Positions 8,485 through 17,624 are shown, counted from the stretch's first letter. The stretch is 64,000 nucleotides of DNA from Angelakisella sp. (GCA_020024555.1 JAHHTQ010000007.1:1-64000); one strand, 5' to 3'. A program made the numbers and translations. Notes: generated by a model not told the origin, from the sequence alone.

Positions 8485-11400
8485 ATGGTTAATAAAAAAA
8501 TATTTTATAGATGTGTGTCATTATTGGTGGCAGTCACTATGATACTGCAAGTAAATACTGCTACTACATCAGCTATGGAAGTCATAAATGATGACACTGA
8601 AAATATTTATGGCGGAAGTTCGTTTGGCGATAGATCAATGCTATATGGTGAAAGCTCAACTTATTGGGAAGAAAGCAGATTGCCAAAAGGAAATGTAGTT
8701 ACTAAATACATAAACAAAGAAGAAGGTAACCAAAAAAGAACTATACATTGGGTGAATGGTGTAAATCCACCGAAAATGGGTGGAGAGAATCCTGATTTTG
8801 TAACAAATTTTGAAACCTATGGCGGAAAGGAATATATTACTTATACTGCGCCATACCATGAAAACAGAGGTTGGTATGATGTGAATAAGTTTTTTAACGG
8901 GGATCAATTTTTATGTTTTGTAGCCGCAACAGCAAATTCATTGCAATGGTGGATGAATATAAACAGAGATAATATCGAGAGATATTTAAGCGCAAATCAG
9001 CAATATACTCAGAATAAAAAAGACTATATAGAAATGGTATTAAATAAAAAAGATATTAATCAAGCCAACAGTCCCATATATGATAAATATTTTAATATAT
9101 TTAATAACAGAAAAGAAGGTTATTGGCCGGATTTATTGATAGGTCATTATGTTAACGGCTATCCTTTTAAGGAAAAAGGCGGTACTATCGATCCTGATCC
9201 GATTTATGGTGATGGGGCGAAACTGTTGGAAAATGGCCCTCATTTCGCCGGTGGTTATTTTTTTGATGTGTTTAAAGAAAAAACATTGTCGTATAGATAT
9301 CTGATATCTACGTATCAGGAAATGAAAAACATTTTGAAAGAGATTGATAACGGCAGTATAATAATGTTGAGTTATCAACTGTCAAACACAGTTTCGCATG
9401 TTGTCACTCTTTGGGGTGTGGAATATGATGAAAAGGGAAATCCTGTTGCCGTATACTATACAGATTCCGATGATGAAAATGATGTTAATGTAGGTATGAG
9501 AAGATATAAGGTTGTTGAAAAAAGAGGTTTACCCTATATTACAACAGAGGAAACGGGAAAATTGGGGGGTTCTTTGATACAAGCCTTGATTACATTGTCT
9601 CCGGGAAGTGAAAAAGCGTGGGAAAACAGTTATAATGTAAAAGAACTTGAACTTGAATGGCAAGATGAACTAATATATAACGGAACACCACAAAAGCCTA
9701 CTGTAACAGCAAAGAATATAGATAAAGGCGACGATATTGAGCTTATTGTAACAGGTGAAGGAACAGATGCAGGCGAATATGAAGCAACAGTTACAATGAA
9801 CGGAAAATCTGCGTATAAATATATATTGCCACAAGAAACCACAAGAAAATTTACCATAAAGAAAGCAAAGCCACAGGTAAATCTTGATATTGAAGTTAAT
9901 TCAGACAAATCAATAATTTTTGATATTAATGTTAAAGGTATCAATGATATTGGATTGAACGGAACAGTTAAAATAAAAGACGGTGATGTGGAAATAGCCG
10001 ATATAGATGTTAGAAACGGAGTTGCCCGTTTTGTATGGAAAAATCCTAATGTGACTGCAAATAACTTTGTTGCTGAATTTACTCCGCTAAATACTGAGGG
10101 AAAAAATTATGATGTATCCAGCAGTGAAAGCAAAAACCCTGATGAAACAAAAATAGAGCAAAAACCATTGTATATCAGTGAAATTTCAGAGAAAAAGTAT
10201 GGTTATCCTGATTTTAAATTGGAAACAAGCGGTGGCAGTGTCTTCGGAAAAGTTGTTTATACAAGTGACAGACCCGATATTCTTTCCGTAAACAATGATA
10301 TGGCAACTATTCACAAAGTTGGTACAGTTATGATTACGGCAACGTTGAAGGGTAATGATAAGTATAAAGATGCGGTTGCAAAATATGAACTTACAATTAA
10401 AAAGGCAGATGCGCCTATTCTTACTTTCCCAAAAGCAACTGAGATAAGTTATGGTCAGAAATTATCCGACAGTAAGCTTGTTGGCGGTACAGCAGGCTTT
10501 GGCGCTTTTGAATGGGTAGACGAAAACATTGTTCCAACTGTAAAAAACAGTGGTTATGCAGTAAAATTTGTTCCAAGTTATGAAACAACACAAAACTATG
10601 AGCCAATCAGTAATTTGACAAAAGCAGTTCAAATTGATGTGCAGAAAGTTGATACGAATTTAAATTTAATTGCCGAGCCAATACATAAAGATAATAAGAT
10701 TAATATTGGTTTGTCGCTATATGTTGAAAAATCAGGCTTCGGTGAGGCTTCAACAGGTAAAGTGAAATTTATTGATTGCACAGACAATAAAAGTACTGAG
10801 CTTGCGGAAGTTTCATTAACAAATGGTGTGGCAACATTTATGTGGGAAGATTTGTCACAGCAGATATATTCTGTAAAAGCCGTATACAGTGGTGATGATA
10901 ATTATTCCGCAAAAACAACTCTGCCGATAGATATTGATATAAGAAAGAAACCACAGGAACATTTTGAATTTGAAAATATTGGTAATAAAACTTATGGTGA
11001 TAAAGAATTTAAGCTTGTTGCAAATGGCGGAACAGGTAATGGTAAAATAAGTTTTAACAGTAATAATCCAAATGTTATCAGTATTGATGGAGATATTGCA
11101 ACTATTCATAACGTTGGTGATGCAATAATTACAGCTACAAAAAAAGGTAATGAAGAGTATAATGATGCGGTATCAACAATTAATATTACCGTAAATAAAA
11201 AATTACTTGTCGTTAAAGCTGATGATAAAAAAATTGTTAAGGGTAGCGCAATGCCAAAATTCACATATAGGGTAGATGGTTTGGTAAATGGTGATAAGCT
11301 GACGCAAGAGCCAAATATAAGTACAAATTTACAAGATACAAATATCGTTGGTAAACATATAATTTCTGTTACAGGCGCAAACTTTACGAATATTGAGAAT

Positions 11401-11928
11401 TACAATGTTATATATAAAGATGGCGTATTGCTTATTGTGAATAGCAGTAATCCTGATGGCGGTTCAGGTGATGACAGTGACAGCTCCGACAGTTCAAGCA
11501 GTGAGAACAGTAGCAAACCTGAAAGTTCGGGCAGTGGTAACAGTAACAGACCGAATTATGATACAGACGATGATTATAACAATAACAGTAGTAGCAATAA
11601 TTCATCAGTCAGTGAAAATAGCGTAATTACAAATAAATTTGTTCAAGATGAAAAATCTGAGCAAAGTTCAACAAGTACATCTACTGTTACAAAAGAGCCT
11701 TTGAAAGAAGAAAATATAAGTTCTGACAGTTCTGAAAGCGGAAGCGGTGAAATATCAGAAAGCAGTATAAACAGTAGCCCTACTGAAATTAAGCAAGAAT
11801 ATACTGAAAATACAAATAAAACCGAAACAAGAAAAAATATTGCAAAAGCAATAGCGATAATTATTGCGGTGGGTTTTGTATCGTTGGGTATTTTCTATGT
11901 GGTTAAATTTAAAAAGTTTAAAAATTAA
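8485..11928 (+). CDS. Secreted, membrane-anchored IdeS/Mac-like cysteine endopeptidase (peptidase C66) with Ig-like/MBG repeats
   Basis: This 1147-residue protein has a signal peptide (1-30) and then a C66 domain at about 70-375. The match to streptococcal IdeS is direct: GVNPPK, GWYDVNK, FNG, LC-AATA, WW and IERYL. The catalytic set is complete: Lys135 (oxyanion), Cys144, His305, and Asp327/Asp329 in YYTDSDD, with His-Asp spacing 22 as in IdeS (262/284/286). Beyond it come a beta-rich YNGTPQKP unit (385-460), two Ig-like units and two near-identical YG..(E)FKL...GN modules (about 566-650 and 830-920). An MBG-like unit, a Ser/Asn-rich stalk (about 990-1115) and a C-terminal membrane helix with a Lys tail follow. 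There is no LPxTG, so anchoring is by the helix. IdeS cleaves the IgG hinge; the target here is unknown. Confidence 0.9.
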   Translation: MVNKKIFYRCVSLLVAVTMILQVNTATTSAMEVINDDTENIYGGSSFGDRSMLYGESSTYWEESRLPKGNVVTKYINKEEGNQKRTIHWVNGVNPPKMGGENPDFVTNFETYGGKEYITYTAPYHENRGWYDVNKFFNGDQFLCFVAATANSLQWWMNINRDNIERYLSANQQYTQNKKDYIEMVLNKKDINQANSPIYDKYFNIFNNRKEGYWPDLLIGHYVNGYPFKEKGGTIDPDPIYGDGAKLLENGPHFAGGYFFDVFKEKTLSYRYLISTYQEMKNILKEIDNGSIIMLSYQLSNTVSHVVTLWGVEYDEKGNPVAVYYTDSDDENDVNVGMRRYKVVEKRGLPYITTEETGKLGGSLIQALITLSPGSEKAWENSYNVKELELEWQDELIYNGTPQKPTVTAKNIDKGDDIELIVTGEGTDAGEYEATVTMNGKSAYKYILPQETTRKFTIKKAKPQVNLDIEVNSDKSIIFDINVKGINDIGLNGTVKIKDGDVEIADIDVRNGVARFVWKNPNVTANNFVAEFTPLNTEGKNYDVSSSESKNPDETKIEQKPLYISEISEKKYGYPDFKLETSGGSVFGKVVYTSDRPDILSVNNDMATIHKVGTVMITATLKGNDKYKDAVAKYELTIKKADAPILTFPKATEISYGQKLSDSKLVGGTAGFGAFEWVDENIVPTVKNSGYAVKFVPSYETTQNYEPISNLTKAVQIDVQKVDTNLNLIAEPIHKDNKINIGLSLYVEKSGFGEASTGKVKFIDCTDNKSTELAEVSLTNGVATFMWEDLSQQIYSVKAVYSGDDNYSAKTTLPIDIDIRKKPQEHFEFENIGNKTYGDKEFKLVANGGTGNGKISFNSNNPNVISIDGDIATIHNVGDAIITATKKGNEEYNDAVSTINITVNKKLLVVKADDKKIVKGSAMPKFTYRVDGLVNGDKLTQEPNISTNLQDTNIVGKHIISVTGANFTNIENYNVIYKDGVLLIVNSSNPDGGSGDDSDSSDSSSSENSSKPESSGSGNSNRPNYDTDDDYNNNSSSNNSSVSENSVITNKFVQDEKSEQSSTSTSTVTKEPLKEENISSDSSESGSGEISESSINSSPTEIKQEYTENTNKTETRKNIAKAIAIIIAVGFVSLGIFYVVKFKKFKN

Positions 11929-11930
11929 TA

Positions 11931-12083
11931 ACTAATTAAAAAAGGTATAGTCATTCGACATAATGACGAAGTTTAAAAGTTTTAGTCAATTTTTTTCAAA
12001 AAATTGCGGTTCTTAGGCAGAGCCAAAGACGTTTTCCGCAGAAAACGGAACGCTTTTTCCGACAATAGTGTTTTTCGACATAA
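11931..12083 (+). mobile_element. MITE-like multi-hairpin element, copy B (short form, decayed left end)
   Basis: This is the short form of the repeat. It shares the left half of the long copies (CATAATGACGAAG, the CAATTTTTTTCAAAAAATTG hairpin and the CGTTTTCCGCAGAAAACG hairpin) and then jumps to CGCTTTTTCCGACAATAG, the same junction as copy E. The left inverted repeat is degraded to AATTAAAAAAGG and the right end reads TTTTTCGAC. A bidirectional terminator hairpin abuts the right end, but no second copy of it is seen on the left. Confidence 0.75.
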
Positions 12084-12084
12084 T

Positions 12085-12126
12085 AAAAGCTTTATCTCTA
12101 TTATTTACAGAGATAAAGCTTTTTTG
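12085..12126. terminator. Bidirectional terminator between IdeS-like and DUF5301 genes
   Basis: Stem AAAGCTTTATCTCT with AGAGATAAAGCTTT (14 bp, perfect) has A residues before and T residues after. It can serve the convergent genes on both sides, with repeat copy B between it and the protease gene. Confidence 0.85.
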
Positions 12127-12138
12127 TTTTCTTATTCT

Positions 12139-12555
12139 TTATATAAGTTCATATATAGATTTTATTAAATCATAAGTGGGTTTATCTATGGAATAGATAC
12201 CTGTATATGGACGTTCAGCAAAATATTTGTCGTCTTTTTCGTATATAAACAGAGTATTTGTTCCGTTTGAGAGTACAAAATCAATTTTTATATAATCAAT
12301 ATCAATGGGAGGATTGTCACTGATACTTTGTTTTCGCGTAGGTTTGGAAGATTTAAGAGCAGATATTATATTTTCTATAACCTTTTTATCCGAATAATTT
12401 TTATTTTCTTCCTTAACTGTTAAAGTAATGGATTTAATATCATAAGTTTCGGGCAAAATAATCGGCTTTGCTTTCGGGAAAGTATTATGTAAGAAAATTA
12501 CACATATTAAAGCAAGACAGATAATAATTACAAAAACAAAAGAAACTTTTTTCAT
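12139..12555 (-). CDS. Membrane-anchored protein, probable DUF5301
   Basis: This 138-residue protein has an N-terminal transmembrane or signal-anchor helix (residues 5-24) and one small extracellular domain. The segments LPETYDIKSITLTV, KKVIENIISALKSSKPTRKQS, YIKIDFVLSNGT, FIYEKDDKYF and ERPYTGIYSI follow the DUF5301 pattern as I remember it. It has no known function. It has its own ribosome site, GGAGG in TTGAAGGAGG, and follows the GH31 gene by 37 bp on the same strand, so the two are probably co-transcribed. Confidence 0.6.
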   Translation of the reverse strand: MKKVSFVFVIIICLALICVIFLHNTFPKAKPIILPETYDIKSITLTVKEENKNYSDKKVIENIISALKSSKPTRKQSISDNPPIDIDYIKIDFVLSNGTNTLFIYEKDDKYFAERPYTGIYSIDKPTYDLIKSIYELI

Positions 12556-12592
12556 TTTTTACCTCCTTCAAGATTTTCAAAATATTGAATAA

Positions 12593-14878
12593 TTATAAGT
12601 TAATTGTTATTTCACGATTTTCTTGTGTATTTGACTTATTGTGTATAATAAATTTTTTGTATTTATTTTCGTAACCATTGTGTTTTACAGCATATTTAAA
12701 AGAGTTGCTTTCGTATTTAAAATCATATATGTTGTATTCTCCGTTACGATAATTAAAGTCAGTGTGATTATCCTGATAGTGCGTATATTCTGCCGTATCA
12801 CCGTAGATATTCAGTATCAGAGTATCAAGAGGTTTTTCCCCAACATATTCCATTTGTTCGTACATTGGCAAAATAGTTCCCTCTTTTACGAATATTGGGC
12901 AAACATCAAGCGGGGCATTGTATGTAAAGTGTTTGTTGCCTGTGATTTTTTCGTTTGTCCAAAAATCATACCAGTTACCCTCTGGCAAATATACGGTCTT
13001 GTGAGTTGCACCCTGCATAACCACAGGTGAAACAAGAATGTTTTCGCCAAGCATAAATTGGTCATTACAGTTTTGCGCATTTATATCATTTTCATATTCA
13101 AGCACCATAGCGCGCATAACGGGTAGTCCTGTCTTTTCCCCTATATAGAATAAATCGTATATGTATGGCAAAAGTGAATATCTTAGGTTTACATATTTGC
13201 GGTAAATATCAAGTATTTCTTTTTTGAATTTCCATGGTTCTTGATATTTTGTTCCGAGCGCCGAGTGATTTCGGAACAGTGGGGAGAAACAGCCAACTTG
13301 TACCCAACGCGCCATTAGTTCGGGTGTGGGATCGTAGCTAAATCCACCGACATCTGTACCGACAAAGCTCATTCCGCTTAGTCCCAAATTGCAAAGTTGC
13401 GGTATAGCCATTTGCAGATGCGCCCATATACTGTGGTTGTCGCCTGTCCATGCTGTTGAGTATTTTTGCGAGCCACTGTAACAGGCGCGGGTAATAACAA
13501 AAGGACGTTTACCTGTCTGCTCTTTTAGGTATTCGTATGTTGCCTTTGCCATATTATGTCCGTATACGTTGTGTATTTCTTTATGAGTGGTGTATCTGTC
13601 TTCGTCACGGAATACAACATCGTCAGGCAGTGGTCCATTGAAACTTGCAGGTTCGTTCATATCATTCCATATACCTTGCACACCCATATCAAGAAGTACT
13701 TTGTGATTTTTGCCCCACCATTTTCGAACCTCACTGTTGCCAAAATCAGGATATACAGAGTCGCCGGGCCATACGGCATTCACATAAGTTACTCCGTCTT
13801 TGTCTGTTGCAAAGTATCCGTTTTTTAAGCCATCGTCATAGATACTGTAACCTTTATCTTTTTTTACGCCGGGGTCAATAATTGTAACTATTTTTATGCC
13901 TTGTTGCGCAAGTTTTTCAAGCTCTGCCTTTGGATTTGGGTGTCTTTCTTTGTCCCAAGTAAAGACTCTGTATCCGTCCATATAGTCAATATCCATATGT
14001 ATAACATCACACGGTATTTTGTGTTTTCTCATATTGTCTGCAATATAGCCAATATCTTTTTCATCAATATAGCCCCATCTGCTTTGTTGATGTCCCAGTG
14101 TCCAAAGTTGCGGAAGCGGTGTTGTTCCTGTAAGCAGCGTATATCCCCCTATTACGTCTTTCATATTTTCACCATAGATAAAGTAATAGTCTATTGCGCC
14201 GTTATTCGCCCCAAACATACAATATTCGTCACTGTTTTTACCCATATCAAAATATGTTTTGAATGTGTTGTCAAAAAATATTCCGTAAACAGTATCTTTT
14301 CTCAATGATATATAGAATGGTATTGATTTATACAAAGCTCTGTAACTGTCAACTTGTGGTGAAGGGTCATCGGTATTCCACATTATATAGTCATAGTGAC
14401 GTTTGTTTAAAAAACCGGTTTTGTCGCCAAGACCATAAAAACACTCATCGGGATTTAATTCCTTTGCAATATATAGTTCCTGTGTGTTTGAGTCCTTTAC
14501 GGAGTGTCCCTCGCCAATGAGTATTTCGGTTTGTTCCTGTCTCAGTTGTTCGGTTTGCGCAAGTGGTTTGCGGTAATCTTTTACAATAGATTTTCCGTTT
14601 TTGTCAAAAAAATCAACATAGAAATCACTGTCAACAACAGCTGTTATATTTTTTGTTTTTATAATTATTTTTTCATCTTTTTGTTCGGTTGTAAAGTCAC
14701 TGAAATCATCAAAAGTTTTTTCTATTGCTTTTGATTGTGAACCTTCGTTCTTAGGGTCATAATACACCCTGATTATATTTTCGTTTATGATTTGCAAAAA
14801 TCCTGCGCCGTTTTCAAAGTTTAAATTAACAATATTTTTTGCGATATTGTAATTTTTAATTTTTCCTATGTTATTCAT
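12593..14878 (-). CDS. Glycoside hydrolase family 31 alpha-glucosidase
   Basis: This 761-residue cytoplasmic enzyme (no signal peptide) spans the complete GH31 layout. It has an N-terminal beta domain, the (beta/alpha)8 barrel and C-terminal beta domains. Family landmarks are ECFYGLGDKTG, DVIHMDIDYMDGYRVFTWD, nucleophile Asp406 in GIWNDMNEPASF, and acid/base Asp480 in WTGDNHSIW. SGMSFVGTDVGGF and FRNHS follow. Close relatives hydrolyse alpha-glucosides from starch or glycogen breakdown or isomaltosides. Substrate detail cannot be fixed from motifs. AAGGAG lies nine bases before the ATG, and a promoter lies at 14940-14968. Confidence 0.94.
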   Translation of the reverse strand: MNNIGKIKNYNIAKNIVNLNFENGAGFLQIINENIIRVYYDPKNEGSQSKAIEKTFDDFSDFTTEQKDEKIIIKTKNITAVVDSDFYVDFFDKNGKSIVKDYRKPLAQTEQLRQEQTEILIGEGHSVKDSNTQELYIAKELNPDECFYGLGDKTGFLNKRHYDYIMWNTDDPSPQVDSYRALYKSIPFYISLRKDTVYGIFFDNTFKTYFDMGKNSDEYCMFGANNGAIDYYFIYGENMKDVIGGYTLLTGTTPLPQLWTLGHQQSRWGYIDEKDIGYIADNMRKHKIPCDVIHMDIDYMDGYRVFTWDKERHPNPKAELEKLAQQGIKIVTIIDPGVKKDKGYSIYDDGLKNGYFATDKDGVTYVNAVWPGDSVYPDFGNSEVRKWWGKNHKVLLDMGVQGIWNDMNEPASFNGPLPDDVVFRDEDRYTTHKEIHNVYGHNMAKATYEYLKEQTGKRPFVITRACYSGSQKYSTAWTGDNHSIWAHLQMAIPQLCNLGLSGMSFVGTDVGGFSYDPTPELMARWVQVGCFSPLFRNHSALGTKYQEPWKFKKEILDIYRKYVNLRYSLLPYIYDLFYIGEKTGLPVMRAMVLEYENDINAQNCNDQFMLGENILVSPVVMQGATHKTVYLPEGNWYDFWTNEKITGNKHFTYNAPLDVCPIFVKEGTILPMYEQMEYVGEKPLDTLILNIYGDTAEYTHYQDNHTDFNYRNGEYNIYDFKYESNSFKYAVKHNGYENKYKKFIIHNKSNTQENREITINL

Positions 14879-14939
14879 AGTTGTTTGCTCCTTTTATTTT
14901 TTTGTCTCTCCTTTGCAACTTATTTTCAATCCTGTTTAG

Positions 14940-14968
14940 ATGTTATCAGCATAAGTTATTATTGTCAA
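14940..14968 (-). promoter_or_regulatory. Promoter of the GH31 gene
   Basis: On the minus strand TTGACA (14963-14968) and TAACAT (14940-14945) are separated by 17 bp. It diverges from the metal-resistance promoter 45 bp away. I see no catabolite-responsive element near it. Confidence 0.65.
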
Positions 14969-15012
14969 TAGATAAATTGTTATGTAAAACAAAAATAAAT
15001 ATTAAAAAGTAC

Positions 15013-15042
15013 TTGACAAATGAGTACATACTCAACTATAAT
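15013..15042 (+). promoter_or_regulatory. Promoter of the metal-resistance operon
   Basis: Perfect TTGACA (15013-15018) and TATAAT (15037-15042) are spaced by 18 bp. The spacer contains the first operator palindrome, so a bound repressor would block polymerase. Confidence 0.88.
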
Positions 15043-15067
15043 ATAAATACAGTTGAGTATGTACTCA
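15021..15067 (+). promoter_or_regulatory. Double ArsR/CadC-type operator
   Basis: A perfect 17-bp inverted repeat has arms 15021-15037 and 15051-15067. Each arm starts or ends with its own 6-2-6 palindrome: TGAGTACATACTCA at 15021-15034 and TGAGTATGTACTCA at 15054-15067. Their centres are 33 bp apart, about three helical turns. The first lies between -35 and -10, the second just past the transcription start. This is inferred to bind the ArsR-family repressor encoded directly downstream. Confidence 0.8.
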
Positions 15068-15098
15068 ATTTAATATTGGTTTATCGGAGGTGTAAATC

Positions 15099-15452
15099 TT
15101 GTCAAGAAATGAGTATACGTGTGATTGTACGGTGATACATGAAAATATTTTGGCAGAAGTAAAAAAAGAAATGCTTTCAGAAGAACATTTCGATTTTGTT
15201 TCAAATTTTTTTAAAATAATGGGTGATGGAACACGTTTCAGAATACTTTGGGCGCTTGATAAACACGAAATGTGCGTATGCGACATAGCAAATTTGCTTA
15301 GTATGACAAAATCGGCGGTATCACATCAACTTGCGACACTTCGCAAAACAAATTTGGTAAAATGCAGACGTGACGGTAAAACAGTTTATTATTCATTGAG
15401 TGATGACCACGTAAAAACAATGCTTGAAGCAGGCGTGTCACATATACATTAA
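15099..15452 (+). CDS. ArsR/SmtB-family metal-sensing repressor, CadC-like
   Basis: This 117-residue winged-helix repressor starts at TTG (GGAGG eight bases upstream). The core MGDGTRFRILWAL, MCVCDIANLL and SKSAVSHQLATLRK recognition-helix region is typical. Cys8, Cys10, Cys59 and Cys61 fit the CadC alpha3N thiolate site for Cd/Pb. Asp102/Asp103, His104, His115 and His117 in the last helix fit the alpha5 zinc site, so both sensor sites appear present. It is the first gene of an operon with a metallochaperone and a P1B ATPase. Its own promoter contains matching palindromes, so autoregulation with metal-dependent release is likely. Confidence 0.93.
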   Translation: MSRNEYTCDCTVIHENILAEVKKEMLSEEHFDFVSNFFKIMGDGTRFRILWALDKHEMCVCDIANLLSMTKSAVSHQLATLRKTNLVKCRRDGKTVYYSLSDDHVKTMLEAGVSHIH

Positions 15453-15535
15453 AGTCAACGCCACACAATTAATATATTGTGGTATTATCTTTAATTTACA
15501 AAAAATATTATTTAGATATGAAAGGAATTAATATT

Positions 15536-15757
15536 ATGAAAAAAACATTTAGACTTGTAGGACTGGATTGCGCAAACTGCGCAAACAAAATGGAGAAAAA
15601 AATATCAACGCTTGACGGAGTAAATGAGGTTGTTATAAACTTTATGACAACAAAAATGATTGTAGAATATGATGAGGCAAAAGAAACAGAGGTAATGGAA
15701 AATATTGCAAATGTAATACATAGTATAGACAGCAATGTGGAAATAAAAAGAGGTTAA
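15536..15757 (+). CDS. Stand-alone HMA-domain metal-binding protein
   Basis: This 73-residue protein is a single heavy-metal-associated domain with the metal loop GLDCANC near the N terminus, followed by LDGVNEVVINF and the rest of the ferredoxin-like fold. It probably hands metal to the ATPase encoded nine bases downstream, which lacks an N-terminal HMA domain of its own. I chose ATG 15536 (AAAGGAA nine bases upstream) over a GTG at 15479. The CANC loop resembles those seen with Zn/Cd/Pb pumps, and the CadC-like regulator points the same way. It is the second gene of the operon. Confidence 0.9.
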   Translation: MKKTFRLVGLDCANCANKMEKKISTLDGVNEVVINFMTTKMIVEYDEAKETEVMENIANVIHSIDSNVEIKRG

Positions 15758-15766
15758 TAGTCTCAT

Positions 15767-17602
15767 ATGAAGAAAGATTTATATAAAATAATAATAAGCG
15801 CAGTTCTTTTTATCGGTGGTGTAATTTGCGGATATATATTTCCCCCAATCGTTTCGGCAGTATTGTTTTTTGCCGCGTATATACTTGTAGGATATGAAGT
15901 GCTTATAAGCGCTGTAAAAAATATATTAAAAGGTAAAGTTTTTGATGAGAACTTTTTGATGGCGCTGGCGACAGTAGGCGCTGTTATAATAGGACACTAT
16001 TCAGAAGCAGTGGGCGTAATGCTGTTTTACCAAGTGGGCGAGCTTTTTCAAAGTTATGCTGTCAATAAATCAAGAAAGTCTATAAGCACATTAATGGATA
16101 TACGCCCTGATTTTGCAAACGTGGTTGAGGGTGACACAGTAACCAAAAAAGACCCTTATGATGTAAATATCGGAGATACAATAATAGTAAAAGCAGGCGA
16201 AAAAATACCTCTTGACGGGATAGTTATCGAGGGAAATTCCACTCTTGACACTTCGGCTCTGACAGGCGAATCTGTTCCACGTGAGATAGAAAAAGACAGC
16301 GAAGTGCTGAGTGGTTCTGTAAATATCAATGGTTTGCTTAAAATACAGGTTACGAAAGAATTTGGGGAATCAACAGTCAGCAAAATACTTGATTTAGTGG
16401 AAAATGCAACCAACAAAAAATCAAAGTCCGAGAACTTTATAAGTAAATTTGCGCTTGTATATACTCCGATAGTGGTTATTTTGGCTCTTATTATAGCGAT
16501 TGTTCCACCGCTTTTCAATGATTATAATTTTAAAGTTTGGGTATATCGCGCGTTTACATTTTTGGTTGTTTCTTGTCCCTGCGCTTTGGTTATTTCCATA
16601 CCACTGTCATTCTTTGGAGGTATCGGTGGAGCATCAAAAGAAGGTGTGCTTGTAAAGGGAAGCAACTATCTTGAAGCGCTGGCAAAAGCCGACACTGTTG
16701 TATTCGATAAGACAGGTACGCTGACGGAGGGCGTATTTAAAGTACAAAATATATTTGCGACAGACGGAAATACTGAAAAAGTACTGGAATATGCCTCTTA
16801 TGCAGAAAATTATTCAAATCACCCGATAGCTGTTTCAATAAAAAATGAATACGGCAAAGAAATAGATGTCAAGAAACTGGGAAATCCCGAAGAAATAGCA
16901 GGATATGGCATAAAAGTCCGTATAGAGAACAATGAAGTTTTGTGCGGTAACATTAAATTAATGCAAAGTGAAAACATAGATGTGGAAGCGACACAAGAAG
17001 TCGGTACAGTTGTCTATGTTGCTGTTGACGGAAAGTTTATAGGCTATATAATAATTGCAGATGTTATTAAACAAGAGGCAAAATCGGCTATTACAGAACT
17101 AAAAAAATGCGGAATAAGAGAAACTGTGATGCTGACAGGAGACAGCAACAGTGTCGCAGAAAAAGTATCAAAAGAACTGGATATTGACAAAGTATATTCT
17201 CAACTACTGCCGACGGATAAAGTTGAAAAGTTGGAGGATATATTGGAAAATAAAAAAGGAAATGTTGTATTTGTCGGTGACGGTGTGAATGATGCGCCTG
17301 TGCTTGCACGCGCGGATATTGGTATTGCTATGGGTGGCGTAGGTTCTGATGCGGCTATTGAGGCTGCGGATATTGTGCTTATGACTGATGAAGTATCAAA
17401 TATAGCGACAGCGATTAGAATTTCGAGAAAGACATTGACGATAGTTAAAGAAAATATTGTATTTGCTTTGGGTGTCAAGATTTTGATTTTGATTTTGACA
17501 GCATTTGGATATACATCTATGTGGCTTGCTATTTTTGGCGATGTTGGCGTATCGGTAATAGCGATATTAAACGCTTTGCGTGCGCTGAAAATAAAAAAAT
17601 AA
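15767..17602 (+). CDS. P1B-type heavy-metal-exporting ATPase (CadA/ZntA-like)
   Basis: This 611-residue pump exports divalent soft metals such as Cd, Zn or Pb using ATP. It has phosphatase motif TGES (166-169), the transmembrane metal motif CPC (270-272) and phosphorylation site DKTGT (314-318). NHP of the nucleotide domain, GDGVNDAPVLARADIGIAMG and the closing transmembrane helices follow. The N-terminal metal-binding domain usual in CadA is missing; the protein starts at the first membrane helix and a separate HMA protein precedes it. The regulator type, CPC with flanking Ser/Val, and C-terminal DVGVSVIAILNALR fit the Zn/Cd/Pb group rather than copper. Confidence 0.94.
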   Translation: MKKDLYKIIISAVLFIGGVICGYIFPPIVSAVLFFAAYILVGYEVLISAVKNILKGKVFDENFLMALATVGAVIIGHYSEAVGVMLFYQVGELFQSYAVNKSRKSISTLMDIRPDFANVVEGDTVTKKDPYDVNIGDTIIVKAGEKIPLDGIVIEGNSTLDTSALTGESVPREIEKDSEVLSGSVNINGLLKIQVTKEFGESTVSKILDLVENATNKKSKSENFISKFALVYTPIVVILALIIAIVPPLFNDYNFKVWVYRAFTFLVVSCPCALVISIPLSFFGGIGGASKEGVLVKGSNYLEALAKADTVVFDKTGTLTEGVFKVQNIFATDGNTEKVLEYASYAENYSNHPIAVSIKNEYGKEIDVKKLGNPEEIAGYGIKVRIENNEVLCGNIKLMQSENIDVEATQEVGTVVYVAVDGKFIGYIIIADVIKQEAKSAITELKKCGIRETVMLTGDSNSVAEKVSKELDIDKVYSQLLPTDKVEKLEDILENKKGNVVFVGDGVNDAPVLARADIGIAMGGVGSDAAIEAADIVLMTDEVSNIATAIRISRKTLTIVKENIVFALGVKILILILTAFGYTSMWLAIFGDVGVSVIAILNALRALKIKK

Positions 17603-17624
17603 ATATAGAATATAAAATTTTAAA

